From Thalassotalea algicola (GTDB lineage: Bacteria; Pseudomonadota; Gammaproteobacteria; Enterobacterales; Alteromonadaceae), in the NCBI RefSeq assembly GCF_012932965.1, contig NZ_JABBXH010000003.1, positions 248,001 to 312,000 on the forward strand: a DNA stretch of 64,000 nucleotides. Reading direction: 5' to 3'. This document shows positions 28,388 to 37,466 of this stretch, piece by piece. A program made the translations under genes and the position numbers. The stretch's first letter is position 1. Each line of letters opens with the position of its first letter. The notes under the pieces were generated by a model, which saw only the letters and a program-made list of their open reading frames with translations, did no database searches and was not told where the DNA came from.

Positions 28388-29470
28388 ATGGAACCATTAT
28401 CCAATCAAAACTCAGCTACTCAAGTGGCGCCTCAACAAGTCGGCTTTAAGTTTCATGGCCGAACAGGAGAGTTTTTCGGCATTTGGATTGTTAACGTATT
28501 ACTTAGTATTCTAACTCTAGGTATATATTCTGCTTGGGCAAAAGTAAGAACTAATCGATATTTCTATGGAAATACTGAACTAGATGGCCATCGTTTTAGT
28601 TATTTGGCAACACCATTACAAATACTTAAAGGTCGAATTATCGCAGTAGTGCTGTTTGGCGCCTATTATCTTGTTACTAGCATGTTCCCAGTAGCTGGTG
28701 TGATACTTTCGATAGCGATGATATTTCTATTCCCATTCTTGATTTGTTCGAGCTTGCGCTTTAATTTGCGTATGAGCAGTTATCGCAATGTGCGCTTTAA
28801 CTTTACTGGTCGATATGGTCAGGCACTGCTTAACCTATTTATTTTACCAATAGTTAGTGTTTTTACACTTTACTTACTAATGCCATGGACGCTGAAACGT
28901 ATCGATAATTTCTTAGTTTCTAATACGCAATACGGCAATAAAACGTTCGAACCTTCATTATCTACTGGCAAATATTACGGCGCAGCTATTGCTACTGTAC
29001 TGCTTGGCATTATCGCGTTAGTACTTGTAGCATTAGTTACAGGCATGTTAGGTGTAAACCTTCTGGCTACCGGTGAAGAGGCTAATGTAGCGCCAGAGTT
29101 TACCTTTTCAATGTTAGGGATTATGGCGGTATATTTGGTTGCTTTCTCTTTTGTTGGCGCGCTCTACCAATCAATGATTCGTAACCACATCTTTGAAAAC
29201 ACAGAGTTAACTAAAGTTGCTAAATTTGGTTCTAGTTTTGAATTTACAAGCCTTGCAATACTTAATGTGACGAACTTAGCTGCATTAATCTGTACTTTTG
29301 GTTTAGCATATCCATGGACCAGAATTCGAAAAGCTAGGTATGTGGTAAATAATACTCAAGTGTTTGCATCACCTGACAAAGAGCAAGTAATAGATAATAT
29401 TGGTGAAGGCGAATCAGCAATTGGTGATGAAGTTGCTAATGCTTTTGATGTTGATATCGCATTAACTTAA
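28388..29470 (+). CDS. DUF898 (YjgN-like) membrane protein
   Basis: Inner-membrane protein of 360 residues of the DUF898/YjgN family. FKFHGRTGEFFGIWIVNVLL, LGIYSAWAKVRTNRYFYGNT and a repeat of this pattern (FGLAYPWTRIRKARYV) mark two homologous halves of about three helices each. I chose ATG 28388 because AAGGA lies about seven bases upstream; the longer frame begins at TTG without support. It is 14 bases upstream of the M48 protease gene, a neighbour pair often seen in this group. The function of the family is not established. Confidence 0.8.
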   Translation: MEPLSNQNSATQVAPQQVGFKFHGRTGEFFGIWIVNVLLSILTLGIYSAWAKVRTNRYFYGNTELDGHRFSYLATPLQILKGRIIAVVLFGAYYLVTSMFPVAGVILSIAMIFLFPFLICSSLRFNLRMSSYRNVRFNFTGRYGQALLNLFILPIVSVFTLYLLMPWTLKRIDNFLVSNTQYGNKTFEPSLSTGKYYGAAIATVLLGIIALVLVALVTGMLGVNLLATGEEANVAPEFTFSMLGIMAVYLVAFSFVGALYQSMIRNHIFENTELTKVAKFGSSFEFTSLAILNVTNLAALICTFGLAYPWTRIRKARYVVNNTQVFASPDKEQVIDNIGEGESAIGDEVANAFDVDIALT

Positions 29471-29484
29471 GCCTAAGGCCTTAA

Positions 29485-30507
29485 ATGCAAAATATTTACC
29501 CTGCAACATTATACGGTGCTGGCTCTAGTCAAGCTAGCACTGTAAATCTATTGATTTCTGAGCGCGATGTTACTGTGCTTGATGAGTCTAACCAAGCGTT
29601 ATTGAGCGCCAAAATTGGAGAAATCAAAGTAACGCCACCACTTGGGAAGTTACCATACGAAATACAATTTTCTAGCGGCGAGAAGTTGGTAGTTAGTGCG
29701 GAGTACCCTATAGCTTCAGATCTTAACCACTCAGGTTACCAAAGTACCATTTCTGTCATTGAACAACATAAGGGCATGTGGCTTTTAGCCACTCTTCTTG
29801 TTCCTTTATTAATGTACTTTTTAATACAAGTGGTAATTCCCGGTTCAGCCAAGCTGGTAACACCTCTAGTGCCAAATACTGCACTTATGCAGGTAGATAA
29901 ACAAGTTCTGACCATTTTAGATAAAACGTCCTTAGATACTTCTAAGTTAAGTGAAGAGCAACAAGAAGCGATAGATAAGCAATGGCAACAGGTAATTGAA
30001 CAGCTTGATCTTCAGTTATCAGATATGACATTAAATTTTCGCGCGAGCGAGCTTTATGGTGCCAATGCTTTTGCTCTACCAGGCGGAAATATAGTTGCGA
30101 CGGATGACTTAATCGCATTACTAGGTGAGCAACCTGATGCGTTAACGGCTGTTTTACTTCATGAAATTGGTCATGTAGTTCATCGCCATGGTATGCAAAT
30201 GGTGGCAGAATCAGCGGGTACTGCTTTACTAATGACATACTTTTTCGGTGATTTAGAAGGAGTAGCTGAAGTTTTTTCTGGTACTGCGTTAACCGTTATT
30301 CAAAATCAATTTTCACAAGACTTAGAAAGAGAAGCTGACGATTTTGCCATCGCCCACTTAAAACGATTAGGTATTTCGCCTAAGGCGCTAGGAGATGCTT
30401 TATCGGCGTTGAGCCAAGACCATGGTGAATTTTCTAAATTGGAAAAATACTTTAGTACCCACCCTCAAATCCATGAACGGGTGAAGAAAGCAATGGAACA
30501 TCAATAA
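29485..30507 (+). CDS. M48 family metallopeptidase, membrane-anchored
   Basis: Zinc metallopeptidase of 340 residues. An N-terminal beta-rich domain (1-95) is followed by one membrane helix (about 97-120) and an M48 catalytic domain. The zinc motif HEIGH is at 226-230, and the third ligand is Glu281 in the ExxAD motif (EREAD). The catalytic domain should face the periplasm. Its partner is the DUF898 protein encoded just upstream, so a joint role in membrane-protein handling is plausible but unproven. Confidence 0.85.
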   Translation: MQNIYPATLYGAGSSQASTVNLLISERDVTVLDESNQALLSAKIGEIKVTPPLGKLPYEIQFSSGEKLVVSAEYPIASDLNHSGYQSTISVIEQHKGMWLLATLLVPLLMYFLIQVVIPGSAKLVTPLVPNTALMQVDKQVLTILDKTSLDTSKLSEEQQEAIDKQWQQVIEQLDLQLSDMTLNFRASELYGANAFALPGGNIVATDDLIALLGEQPDALTAVLLHEIGHVVHRHGMQMVAESAGTALLMTYFFGDLEGVAEVFSGTALTVIQNQFSQDLEREADDFAIAHLKRLGISPKALGDALSALSQDHGEFSKLEKYFSTHPQIHERVKKAMEHQ

Positions 30508-30517
30508 ATAGGAAAAT

Positions 30518-30548
30518 AAAAAGCGGCTAACTTTCATTAACCGCTTTT
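30518..30548. terminator. Bidirectional terminator between the M48 and hemL genes
   Basis: The eight-base stem AAAAGCGG (30519-30526) / CCGCTTTT (30541-30548) lies between two convergent genes. Confidence 0.75.
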
Positions 30549-30582
30549 ATATATTTTGCTTTTCTAATTCAAGGATTAGCGT

Positions 30583-31863
30583 TTATAGCTTGGCAAAACT
30601 GCGCTCTGCTGCTGCTAATGTTTTTTCAATGTCTTCATCAGCATGTGCTGTTGAGAGAAAACTTGCTTCAAATGCAGATGGTGCTAAGTAAACACCTTCA
30701 TCTAACATCAAGTGGAAGAATTTCTTAAACTTTTCACCGTCACATGCAGTAGCTTGCGCATAACTGGTGATCTTTTCTTCTTTAGTGAAGAAAAAGCCAA
30801 ACATTGCACCAACATAATTAATGGATAAATCTACGCCGTGCTTATCAGCTGCCGCTTTAAAGCCCTTTGCTACTTTTTCAGTGTTAGCAGCTAATTGTTG
30901 ATGCTTTTCGCCTTGGCATAGCTCATTGAGTGACGCTAAACCTGCCGCCATGGCAATAGGGTTACCAGATAATGTACCTGCTTGATAAACAGGGCCTACT
31001 GGTGCGATGTAGTCCATAATCGCTTTTTTACCCCCGAAAGCGCCTACAGGCATACCGCCGCCAATGACTTTTCCTAATGTAGTTAAATCAGGTGTAATAC
31101 CGTAGTGAGCTTGGGCACCACCTAGTGCCACACGAAAACCAGTCATAACTTCATCGAAAATTAGTACACTGCCATGTTCGTCACATACTTCGCGAAGTCC
31201 TTCTAAAAAGCCTTCAACCGGAGGAATGCAATTCATGTTACCGGCTACAGGCTCAACAATAATACAGGCGATTTGGTCACCAATATCTGCAAATACTTGT
31301 TTCACTTCGTCAATATTGTTGAAGCTTAACGTTAGTGTGTGCTTAGCGAAGTCTTCTGGGATACCAGGCGAATTTGGTACGCCCATTGTTAATGCGCCAG
31401 ACCCTGCTTTAACTAATAATGAGTCAGCATGGCCATGGTAACAGCCTTCAAATTTTAATATTTTATCTCGACCGGTATAACCTCGGGCTAGACGAATCGC
31501 ACTCATCGTAGCTTCAGTACCAGAGCTCACCATACGTAGGCTTTCCATAGAAGGCACGACTTCACGTACCTTTTCCGCCATTTCTATTTCAAGGGCAGTT
31601 GGCGCACCAAAGCTTAAACCATTCTCAACCGCTTTAAGTACAGCGTTGCGAATTACAGGGTGATTGTGACCTAAAATCATAGGGCCCCAAGAACCAACAT
31701 AATCAATGTATTGTTTGTTGTCAGCATCAAAAATATAGGCGCCATCTGCTTTTTCGATAAAGCATGGTGTGCCACCAACACCGTTAAATGCTCTAACTGG
31801 AGAATTTACACCGCCTGGTATAATGGTTTTTGCTTGTTCAAATAGTTGCTCAGACTTTTGCAT
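30583..31863 (-). CDS. hemL: Glutamate-1-semialdehyde 2,1-aminomutase
   Basis: PLP enzyme of 426 residues that converts glutamate-1-semialdehyde to 5-aminolevulinate, the committed C5-pathway step of heme synthesis. The PLP-binding lysine is Lys265 ([10 protein letters not shown]). The sequence [17 protein letters not shown] binds the cofactor phosphate, and the length matches the family. The gene lies 12 bases downstream of pyrB on the same strand, so the two probably share a transcript. It ends at a terminator shared with the convergent M48 gene. Confidence 0.97.
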   Translation of the reverse strand: MQKSEQLFEQAKTIIPGGVNSPVRAFNGVGGTPCFIEKADGAYIFDADNKQYIDYVGSWGPMILGHNHPVIRNAVLKAVENGLSFGAPTALEIEMAEKVREVVPSMESLRMVSSGTEATMSAIRLARGYTGRDKILKFEGCYHGHADSLLVKAGSGALTMGVPNSPGIPEDFAKHTLTLSFNNIDEVKQVFADIGDQIACIIVEPVAGNMNCIPPVEGFLEGLREVCDEHGSVLIFDEVMTGFRVALGGAQAHYGITPDLTTLGKVIGGGMPVGAFGGKKAIMDYIAPVGPVYQAGTLSGNPIAMAAGLASLNELCQGEKHQQLAANTEKVAKGFKAAADKHGVDLSINYVGAMFGFFFTKEEKITSYAQATACDGEKFKKFFHLMLDEGVYLAPSAFEASFLSTAHADEDIEKTLAAAERSFAKL

Positions 31864-31875
31864 ATATTTTCCTAT

Positions 31876-32886
31876 TTAATTTTTATTAGTAAACCAGGTC
31901 ACTGGCTTCTCATAATCGGTTAATTTATTATCTACACCCAGCGTTAAAGCAAATAATGCCATGCGCACTAGCACGCCATTTTGTGCTTGGCGGAAAATCG
32001 CTAAATTAGCTAACTCATTGAGGTCAGTATCTAGCTCATTTGCTTCAGGGCGAGAATCTCGTGGCAATGGATGCATTATCACAGTGTGATCTTTACAGTA
32101 TTGCTGGTAAATCTGTTTGTTTAAACTAAAGTGACCGCGATATAAATCTGCTTCGTCTTTACTCGCGAACCGTTCTTGCTGAATACGAGTTTGATAAATC
32201 ACATCACAAGCAAGGTTGCCGGCAATCTGATCAGTAACTACTACCTCATGACCAGCGTCAACTAACGTCGATATTACACCGTCTGGCATTTGCAACGCCT
32301 TTGGTGAAACCATGGTGACTTTAATATTGTTATAAAGGCTTAACAATTTAGATAGTGAATGCACAGTACGGCCATGCTTTAAATCGCCCATTAACACAAT
32401 ATTTAGCTTATCGAGGCTTTTACCAAAACGAAGCATTTCAGATTGTATGGTAAATAAATCCAGTAACGCTTGCGTTGGATGTTCATTTGCACCATCGCCG
32501 CCATTTATTACTGGTACGCTAGAACCTTCTGCAAATTCTGAAACTGAATGCATTTTAGGGTGGCGCATTGCAATAACATCAGAATAACCGCTAATAACTT
32601 GAGCGGTATCGTATAATGACTCGCCTTTACTTAATGAAGAATTTTCTTCTCCAACGGTTTCTCTTACAAAACCACCAAGCAAGTTAAATGCGGTGCCGAA
32701 GCTTACTCGAGTGCGAGTACTAGGTTCGAAAAATAGGTTATTAAGAATCGCTCCGTCTAAGACATGACATCTTTTTAGTCGAGAAGCGTAAGGAGCCATT
32801 TGCGCCGAAACGTCAAGAATTCTTGCTATAGCATCGCGATCAAATTGCGAAACAGAAAGGATGTGACTACCTTGGAATTTCATCAT
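31876..32886 (-). CDS. pyrB: Aspartate carbamoyltransferase, catalytic chain
   Basis: Catalytic chain of aspartate transcarbamylase, which makes N-carbamoyl-aspartate in pyrimidine synthesis. The carbamoyl-phosphate loop FEPSTRTR is at 53-60, and HPTQALLDL and MHPLPRDSR complete the active site. At 336 residues it is about 25 longer than E. coli PyrB. No pyrI regulatory-chain gene is adjacent, so feedback control may differ from the enteric enzyme. The first codon could be either of two adjacent ATGs. No pyrimidine attenuator leader was evident upstream. Confidence 0.95.
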   Translation of the reverse strand: MMKFQGSHILSVSQFDRDAIARILDVSAQMAPYASRLKRCHVLDGAILNNLFFEPSTRTRVSFGTAFNLLGGFVRETVGEENSSLSKGESLYDTAQVISGYSDVIAMRHPKMHSVSEFAEGSSVPVINGGDGANEHPTQALLDLFTIQSEMLRFGKSLDKLNIVLMGDLKHGRTVHSLSKLLSLYNNIKVTMVSPKALQMPDGVISTLVDAGHEVVVTDQIAGNLACDVIYQTRIQQERFASKDEADLYRGHFSLNKQIYQQYCKDHTVIMHPLPRDSRPEANELDTDLNELANLAIFRQAQNGVLVRMALFALTLGVDNKLTDYEKPVTWFTNKN

Positions 32887-33019
32887 ATTACATACCTAGC
32901 GATATAAGGCGTGTTTACCTTGAAAATAATCGCGCGAATATAGCATATTTGCCTAAACAAATGAATGTGTTTCATCCATTAGCTATACTGAGATCAAGGT
33001 TTTCATTTTTGGTTGCAAA

Positions 33020-33883
33020 ATGCTGATTATACGTAAGCTTATTTTGCTCTTAGTATTTGGTTGCTTCTGCCAGTTGGCGCTAGGCCAGCAAGTGGTGCGG
33101 TATAATATCTCCTTGAAGTTTACTGACAGTAAGCAGTCGTACTATATTGATTTACTTGAACTTGCCTTAAAAAATACGGTTGAGGAGTTTGGTGCATATA
33201 AGCTTGAACCTGTTGTTATAGAAATGCCGCAAGGTCGTACAGCTATTATGGTAGAGAAAAGTGATTTAATTGATGTGACCTGGCGAATGACATCTCAAGA
33301 GCTAGAGCAAAGTTTGTCTGCTATTTATTGGCCATTGCTGAAAGGGTTGATGGGGTATCGGGTATTTATTATTGGCAAAGATAAGCAGGAACAGTTTAGT
33401 CAAATTTCAGTGGAAGAGCAGCTAAAAATATTAATTGCCGGACAAGGGAGTGATTGGCCGGATGCCGACATACTTCAAGCAAATGGCTACAATCTAATGA
33501 GAAGTCCTGCTTCGGGTTTATTAAATATGTTGGAAAAAGGGCGATTAGATTATTTTCCACGAGCACTTCATGAACCTTGGGTAGAAATAGCGGAGCGTGA
33601 TCAATTTTCTGTAGAGAAACACATAATGCTACGTTATCCAGCGCCAATGTTCTTTTTTGTGAATAAAGAAAATCATCTATTAAGAGATAGGTTATCGTTA
33701 GGGCTTCAACGAGCGTTTGAGCAGGGTGACTTTGAAAAGCTTTTTCAACACCATCCGATCACCAAAAACGTCCTTGAACGGGCAAAAATTGATGAACGCA
33801 TAGTGTTTGAATTAACTAACCCGTTACTTAGTGAGCGAGCATTAGCATCAATAGAAAAAATTCAACCTTATATAACTCACTAA
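33020..33883 (+). CDS. Orphan periplasmic substrate-binding-like protein
   Basis: Exported protein of 287 residues with a signal peptide (1-22, ending LALGQ) and a fold resembling type 3 extracellular solute-binding proteins. No permease or ATPase gene is nearby. It is clearly paralogous to the 294-residue protein at 50920-51804. Both share a pattern of GLLGYRV or GLMGYRV, then a G-x-x-WPD-x-DIL-x-x-NGY block, then DYFPRA, then a short PxxFFxN-type block. It may act as a sensor partner rather than in transport. The function is unknown. Confidence 0.65.
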   Translation: MLIIRKLILLLVFGCFCQLALGQQVVRYNISLKFTDSKQSYYIDLLELALKNTVEEFGAYKLEPVVIEMPQGRTAIMVEKSDLIDVTWRMTSQELEQSLSAIYWPLLKGLMGYRVFIIGKDKQEQFSQISVEEQLKILIAGQGSDWPDADILQANGYNLMRSPASGLLNMLEKGRLDYFPRALHEPWVEIAERDQFSVEKHIMLRYPAPMFFFVNKENHLLRDRLSLGLQRAFEQGDFEKLFQHHPITKNVLERAKIDERIVFELTNPLLSERALASIEKIQPYITH

Positions 33884-33888
33884 AACAC

Positions 33889-34320
33889 TTACATTGGTTT
33901 AATGTACGCTAGAATCACAACAGCAAATAAAATGAGAACTGGGATTTCATTAAAAATTCGATAAAATTTCGTTGAGCGGGTATTACGATCTTGCTTAAAT
34001 ATTTTAAGTAATTTGAAGCAATATATGTGGTAAGCAAATAAGATAATTACTAACACTAATTTGTAATGAAGCCACTTTGCGGCAGCAAACCATTCACTAC
34101 CGTAATTCATAATAATAGCGATACCAAAACCAAGCGTTAGAAAAGCAAACGGTGTGACAAAATAAAGTAAGCGTCTTTCCATACCTTTCAATCGCTCAAT
34201 AACTTCAGGGCTATCGGTTTCGGCGTGATTGACAAAAAGTCTAGGTAAATAAAATATGCCAGCAAACCAAGCTACCATAAATATGACGTGAAATGCTTTA
34301 AGCCATAATATTGTCATCAT
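33889..34320 (-). CDS. hemJ: Protoporphyrinogen oxidase HemJ
   Basis: Inner-membrane protein of 143 residues with four membrane segments, matching the HemJ (UPF0093) family that oxidises protoporphyrinogen IX in heme synthesis. AFHVIFMVAWFAGIFYLPRL holds the conserved N-terminal His, and KWLHYKLVL holds the conserved Lys. Its ATG overlaps the stop of the upstream ClC gene by one base, so translation is probably coupled. It is the second heme-pathway gene in this part of the window after hemL, but in a separate unit. Confidence 0.88.
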   Translation of the reverse strand: MMTILWLKAFHVIFMVAWFAGIFYLPRLFVNHAETDSPEVIERLKGMERRLLYFVTPFAFLTLGFGIAIIMNYGSEWFAAAKWLHYKLVLVIILFAYHIYCFKLLKIFKQDRNTRSTKFYRIFNEIPVLILFAVVILAYIKPM

Positions 34321-36017
34321 TAACTAATTTTTCCTTCCAGCAAGTAACTGCGAATTTGTTCAAAGGTGATTATGCCGACGATATTATCAGGCAATTTGTC
34401 GTAAATATAGACTGCACCGCATCGTTGCTCATTTACTGCCCAATATGCTTCTGCCAAGGTATCTTTACTGGAGATTGCGGTTAACTTGTGCTGCCTAAAG
34501 CGCTTAGTTTGATGCTGATTACCTGTTATTTCATTCCAATAATATTCACCGTCTTTATACATAATAAGAAAGTCATCTTGCTCTATCATAGTTTCGATTG
34601 CTTTATCGGCGAGCTGGGCGTCAAAAACGCTAATATTTGTTTTCATCGCACCGAGTACACCAATACGGTGAAGCGAGTCTTCCAATGGCGGTTTCCGATA
34701 GGCAAGCTTTTGCATATTTAATTGCATAATAAAGATAGAGCGATTTCTAAAAAATTGACCTGAGCATAAGCAAGAGGCCGAAATTACTAGCATCGCAGGT
34801 ACAATAATGTCTAGTTGATTGGATAGCTCAACGACTGCAAGTAGTGCGGCAAGTGGTGCATTAAGAGTCGCTGCCATAAAACCGGCCATCCCCATTAACG
34901 CAAAGTCACTGGTCATTTGATTGTTTAAACCATCAACTCCCATCACGCCTGCGGTAACTGCTCCTGCAACTGCGCCAATACCCAAAATAGGGCCAATAAT
35001 ACCGCCAGGGATACCCAACCCGATAGCCGTTATGGTTAATGCACATTTGGCAATTAATAACGCAACAAGCATAAGCACATGTGAGTCGTTGCCCATAATA
35101 TAATTAATAGCGCTCAGATCTGTGCCCATAGCATGAGGTATAGCAAAGCCAATAATACCTGTAATTAAACCTGCGATTAGGAATCGCTTTACTATATGAA
35201 TGTGTTGGACTTTTCTAAGTAACTCGACCAAGTAACGATTAAAGATAGAGGCAAGAGCTCCTAAAGTAGCGCCGAGTACAACTACCCAAGGGTAGTGTTC
35301 GTAATCTAAGGCAATGTTACTGAAAAATTCAAATTCATGTGCTGGACCAAATACAGTGCTAGTAACCATTGAACCAACGATTGCTGCCAGCATGATAGGG
35401 ATAAACATATGAACTTTATATTCGCGCAATATTACTTCCATCACAAAGATTACTGCGGCAATAGGAGTATTAAAACAGGCAGCGATACCTGCTGCTACGC
35501 CGCAAGCCGATAGTGTTCTGGTCGCATTTGAAGGTAAATTTAGCTTACTGCCTAAGTAACCACTGCATGCTGCACCTAAATGTACTGCTGGTCCTTCTTT
35601 ACCAACCGAGAAGCCACTAGCTAATGCGACGATACCGCCAAAGAATTGATTAATAGTATTACGCAATGGAATAACGCCATACGCTACTTTCAATCGATGT
35701 AACACAAATGGAATCCCGGTACGCACATATTTATAACCGGTGATCCATGCAATAACTAGTAACATCATTGCGCCAAAAATGGGTAATAGAAAACGACTTA
35801 ATTCACTTAAGCTGGTATAGTGGTCGAGATCTACAAGTAGTAGACGCTGAATGGTGTTAATCGCACCGATAAATAAAACAATTAAAAACGCAGAAATTAA
35901 ACCACCAATAATTGCCAATAAGCATAGTTGCCATGAAGTGCGAGGCATGGCGAGTCGAATGCGTATTGCTATATCAATGTTGGCAATAGTGTCTTTTATA
36001 AACGTTTTATTTATCAA
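34320..36017 (-). CDS. ClC-family chloride channel/transporter with C-terminal CBS region
   Basis: ClC protein of 565 residues. The gating glutamate is Glu141 in GKEGPAVH, the chloride-binding motif GIPGGIIGP is present, and the GSGIP-equivalent reads RTGIP (99-103). A cytoplasmic region of about 120 residues at the C-terminus looks like CBS domains. At the position of the internal proton glutamate (Glu203 in E. coli ClC) the sequence has Val195 (FVMEV). Proton coupling may therefore be absent or use another route. It is upstream of, and coupled to, hemJ. Confidence 0.88.
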   Translation of the reverse strand: MINKTFIKDTIANIDIAIRIRLAMPRTSWQLCLLAIIGGLISAFLIVLFIGAINTIQRLLLVDLDHYTSLSELSRFLLPIFGAMMLLVIAWITGYKYVRTGIPFVLHRLKVAYGVIPLRNTINQFFGGIVALASGFSVGKEGPAVHLGAACSGYLGSKLNLPSNATRTLSACGVAAGIAACFNTPIAAVIFVMEVILREYKVHMFIPIMLAAIVGSMVTSTVFGPAHEFEFFSNIALDYEHYPWVVVLGATLGALASIFNRYLVELLRKVQHIHIVKRFLIAGLITGIIGFAIPHAMGTDLSAINYIMGNDSHVLMLVALLIAKCALTITAIGLGIPGGIIGPILGIGAVAGAVTAGVMGVDGLNNQMTSDFALMGMAGFMAATLNAPLAALLAVVELSNQLDIIVPAMLVISASCLCSGQFFRNRSIFIMQLNMQKLAYRKPPLEDSLHRIGVLGAMKTNISVFDAQLADKAIETMIEQDDFLIMYKDGEYYWNEITGNQHQTKRFRQHKLTAISSKDTLAEAYWAVNEQRCGAVYIYDKLPDNIVGIITFEQIRSYLLEGKIS

Positions 36018-36065
36018 TGATGTAGTTTTTTAGTTGTAATAATTACTTTTAATAATACTTTATAA

Positions 36066-36794
36066 ATGAATTGGTTAGCAAAAATAAATCTGCCGGTTGT
36101 CGTTAGACGCCTTGGGGCGTTTAAATCCGCATTACTGCTATTTTCGACAGTGGCCCTTTGCCTGTTTGTTGGTTATCGCATAGGAAATTATTTCCATGGC
36201 TATCAAAACCAGACAATAGCGCAACAAAAGCAACGCTTAGACGAGTTGTATCAATTACAAAATGATAGCTTAAAACGTGTTCATACACTTGAAGTCGAGT
36301 TGGAAGTTGAAAAGCTAGCAAATCAACGTGCTCGTAATGCCATTAAAGAAATGGAGACTGTGCATTTTGACGTTAAAAAGGAGCTAGCCTTTTATCAAAA
36401 AATTATGGCACCGGAAAAACAAGCTGATGGCCTAACAATTGATATTGTGGATGTACAAGCAACAGAAAGCCCAAATCATTATCGCTTTAGCGTTACGCTA
36501 GTACAGCAAACGCTTAAGAAGCGTTTTGCCAAAGGTAATATCGACTTAACCGTGCTTGGCAGTCAAAATAATAAACCTAAAAAATTAAAATTATCAAAAA
36601 TCAGCCAGCTTACTAAAGAACAATTGTCTTTTAGTTTGAAATATTTTCAACGTATAGACGGTGATTTCACCTTGCCTGAAGGTTTTGTGCCTGAGTCACT
36701 TGAAATAAAAGCGGTATTGCCAAAGAGCAGGTGGCAAAAATTCAACGAATTAAATCAAAGCTTTGCATGGAACAAGGTACTAACTAGCCCTTAA
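36066..36794 (+). CDS. Membrane-anchored coiled-coil protein (possibly DUF6776)
   Basis: Protein of 242 residues with one N-terminal membrane helix (about 20-40) and a long coiled coil (about 48-115, rich in Q/E/K/L). A C-terminal beta-rich domain carries the phrase RFSVTLVQQTLKK. It resembles the DUF6776 family found near erpA in related bacteria; I am only moderately sure of the name. It lies about 100 bases upstream of erpA in the same direction. The erpA operator sits between them, so erpA has its own promoter. The function is unknown. Confidence 0.6.
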   Translation: MNWLAKINLPVVVRRLGAFKSALLLFSTVALCLFVGYRIGNYFHGYQNQTIAQQKQRLDELYQLQNDSLKRVHTLEVELEVEKLANQRARNAIKEMETVHFDVKKELAFYQKIMAPEKQADGLTIDIVDVQATESPNHYRFSVTLVQQTLKKRFAKGNIDLTVLGSQNNKPKKLKLSKISQLTKEQLSFSLKYFQRIDGDFTLPEGFVPESLEIKAVLPKSRWQKFNELNQSFAWNKVLTSP

Positions 36795-36827
36795 TAGTAA
36801 AGATAAAGTCGATAGAATTACTGACAA

Positions 36828-36860
36828 ATACTTGATTAAATCAGTCAGGTTTAAGATAAT
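36828..36860 (+). promoter_or_regulatory. IscR type-1-like operator and promoter of erpA
   Basis: Positions 36828-36852 agree with the 25-base IscR type 1 consensus (ATASYYGACTRWWWYAGTC followed by RRSTAT) at 23 positions. A promoter overlaps it: TTGATT (36832-36837), then 17 bases, then GATAAT (36855-36860). A bound IscR would therefore block the -35 and spacer. The predicted transcription start is near 36867, about 30 bases before the erpA ATG. Confidence 0.75.
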
Positions 36861-36896
36861 TCGTACCCAGAAATTTAGCCTTGAGATGTACTGATA

Positions 36897-37238
36897 ATGT
36901 CAAACCCAGATTTACCGATCCAATTCACCGATGCGGCAGCGACGAAAGTGCTTGCGTTAGTAACGGAAGAAGAGAATCCTGCATTAAAATTGCGTGTATA
37001 TGTCACTGGCGGTGGGTGTTCAGGATTTCAATATGGCTTTACCTTTGATGAAAAAGTCAATGAAGGTGATATGACAATTGAAAAACAGGGCGTTACCATG
37101 GTGGTTGACCCTATGAGTTTGCAATATCTTGTTGACGGTGAAGTTGACTATATTGAAGGCTTGGAAGGTAGTCGCTTTGTAGTGACTAACCCGAATGCGA
37201 CTACAACATGCGGCTGTGGTTCTTCTTTCTCAATGTAA
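36897..37238 (+). CDS. erpA: Iron-sulfur cluster insertion protein ErpA
   Basis: A-type iron-sulfur carrier of 113 residues that delivers [4Fe-4S] clusters to apo-enzymes, including those of the isoprenoid pathway. The three ligand cysteines are Cys41 ([10 protein letters not shown]) and Cys105/Cys107 ([10 protein letters not shown]). The length and the start [11 protein letters not shown] match ErpA rather than IscA. Its predicted IscR-controlled promoter lies just upstream. A strong terminator follows, so it is monocistronic. Confidence 0.95.
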   Translation: MSNPDLPIQFTDAAATKVLALVTEEENPALKLRVYVTGGGCSGFQYGFTFDEKVNEGDMTIEKQGVTMVVDPMSLQYLVDGEVDYIEGLEGSRFVVTNPNATTTCGCGSSFSM

Positions 37239-37260
37239 GCTAATACATTAATGACTATAT

Positions 37261-37296
37261 AAAGCCTGCTTATTGTGAAATAAGCAGGCTTTTTTG
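37261..37296 (+). terminator. Rho-independent terminator of erpA
   Basis: The twelve-base perfect stem AAAGCCTGCTTA (37261-37272) / TAAGCAGGCTTT (37281-37292) is followed by T residues. Confidence 0.9.
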
Positions 37297-37466
37297 ATTA
37301 CATAATTAAACAAGTTATTTGATCTAATTAGATTCAAAAACCGTTAACATAACAGGCTATTAGCTAGTTATTAACATTTTGTAGCATCCTGATTTTTGAT
37401 CCTGACTATCGAGTCAGGTAAACTACTCAGTATACTTTTTGATTTTTTATACCATAGAGATAAAAC

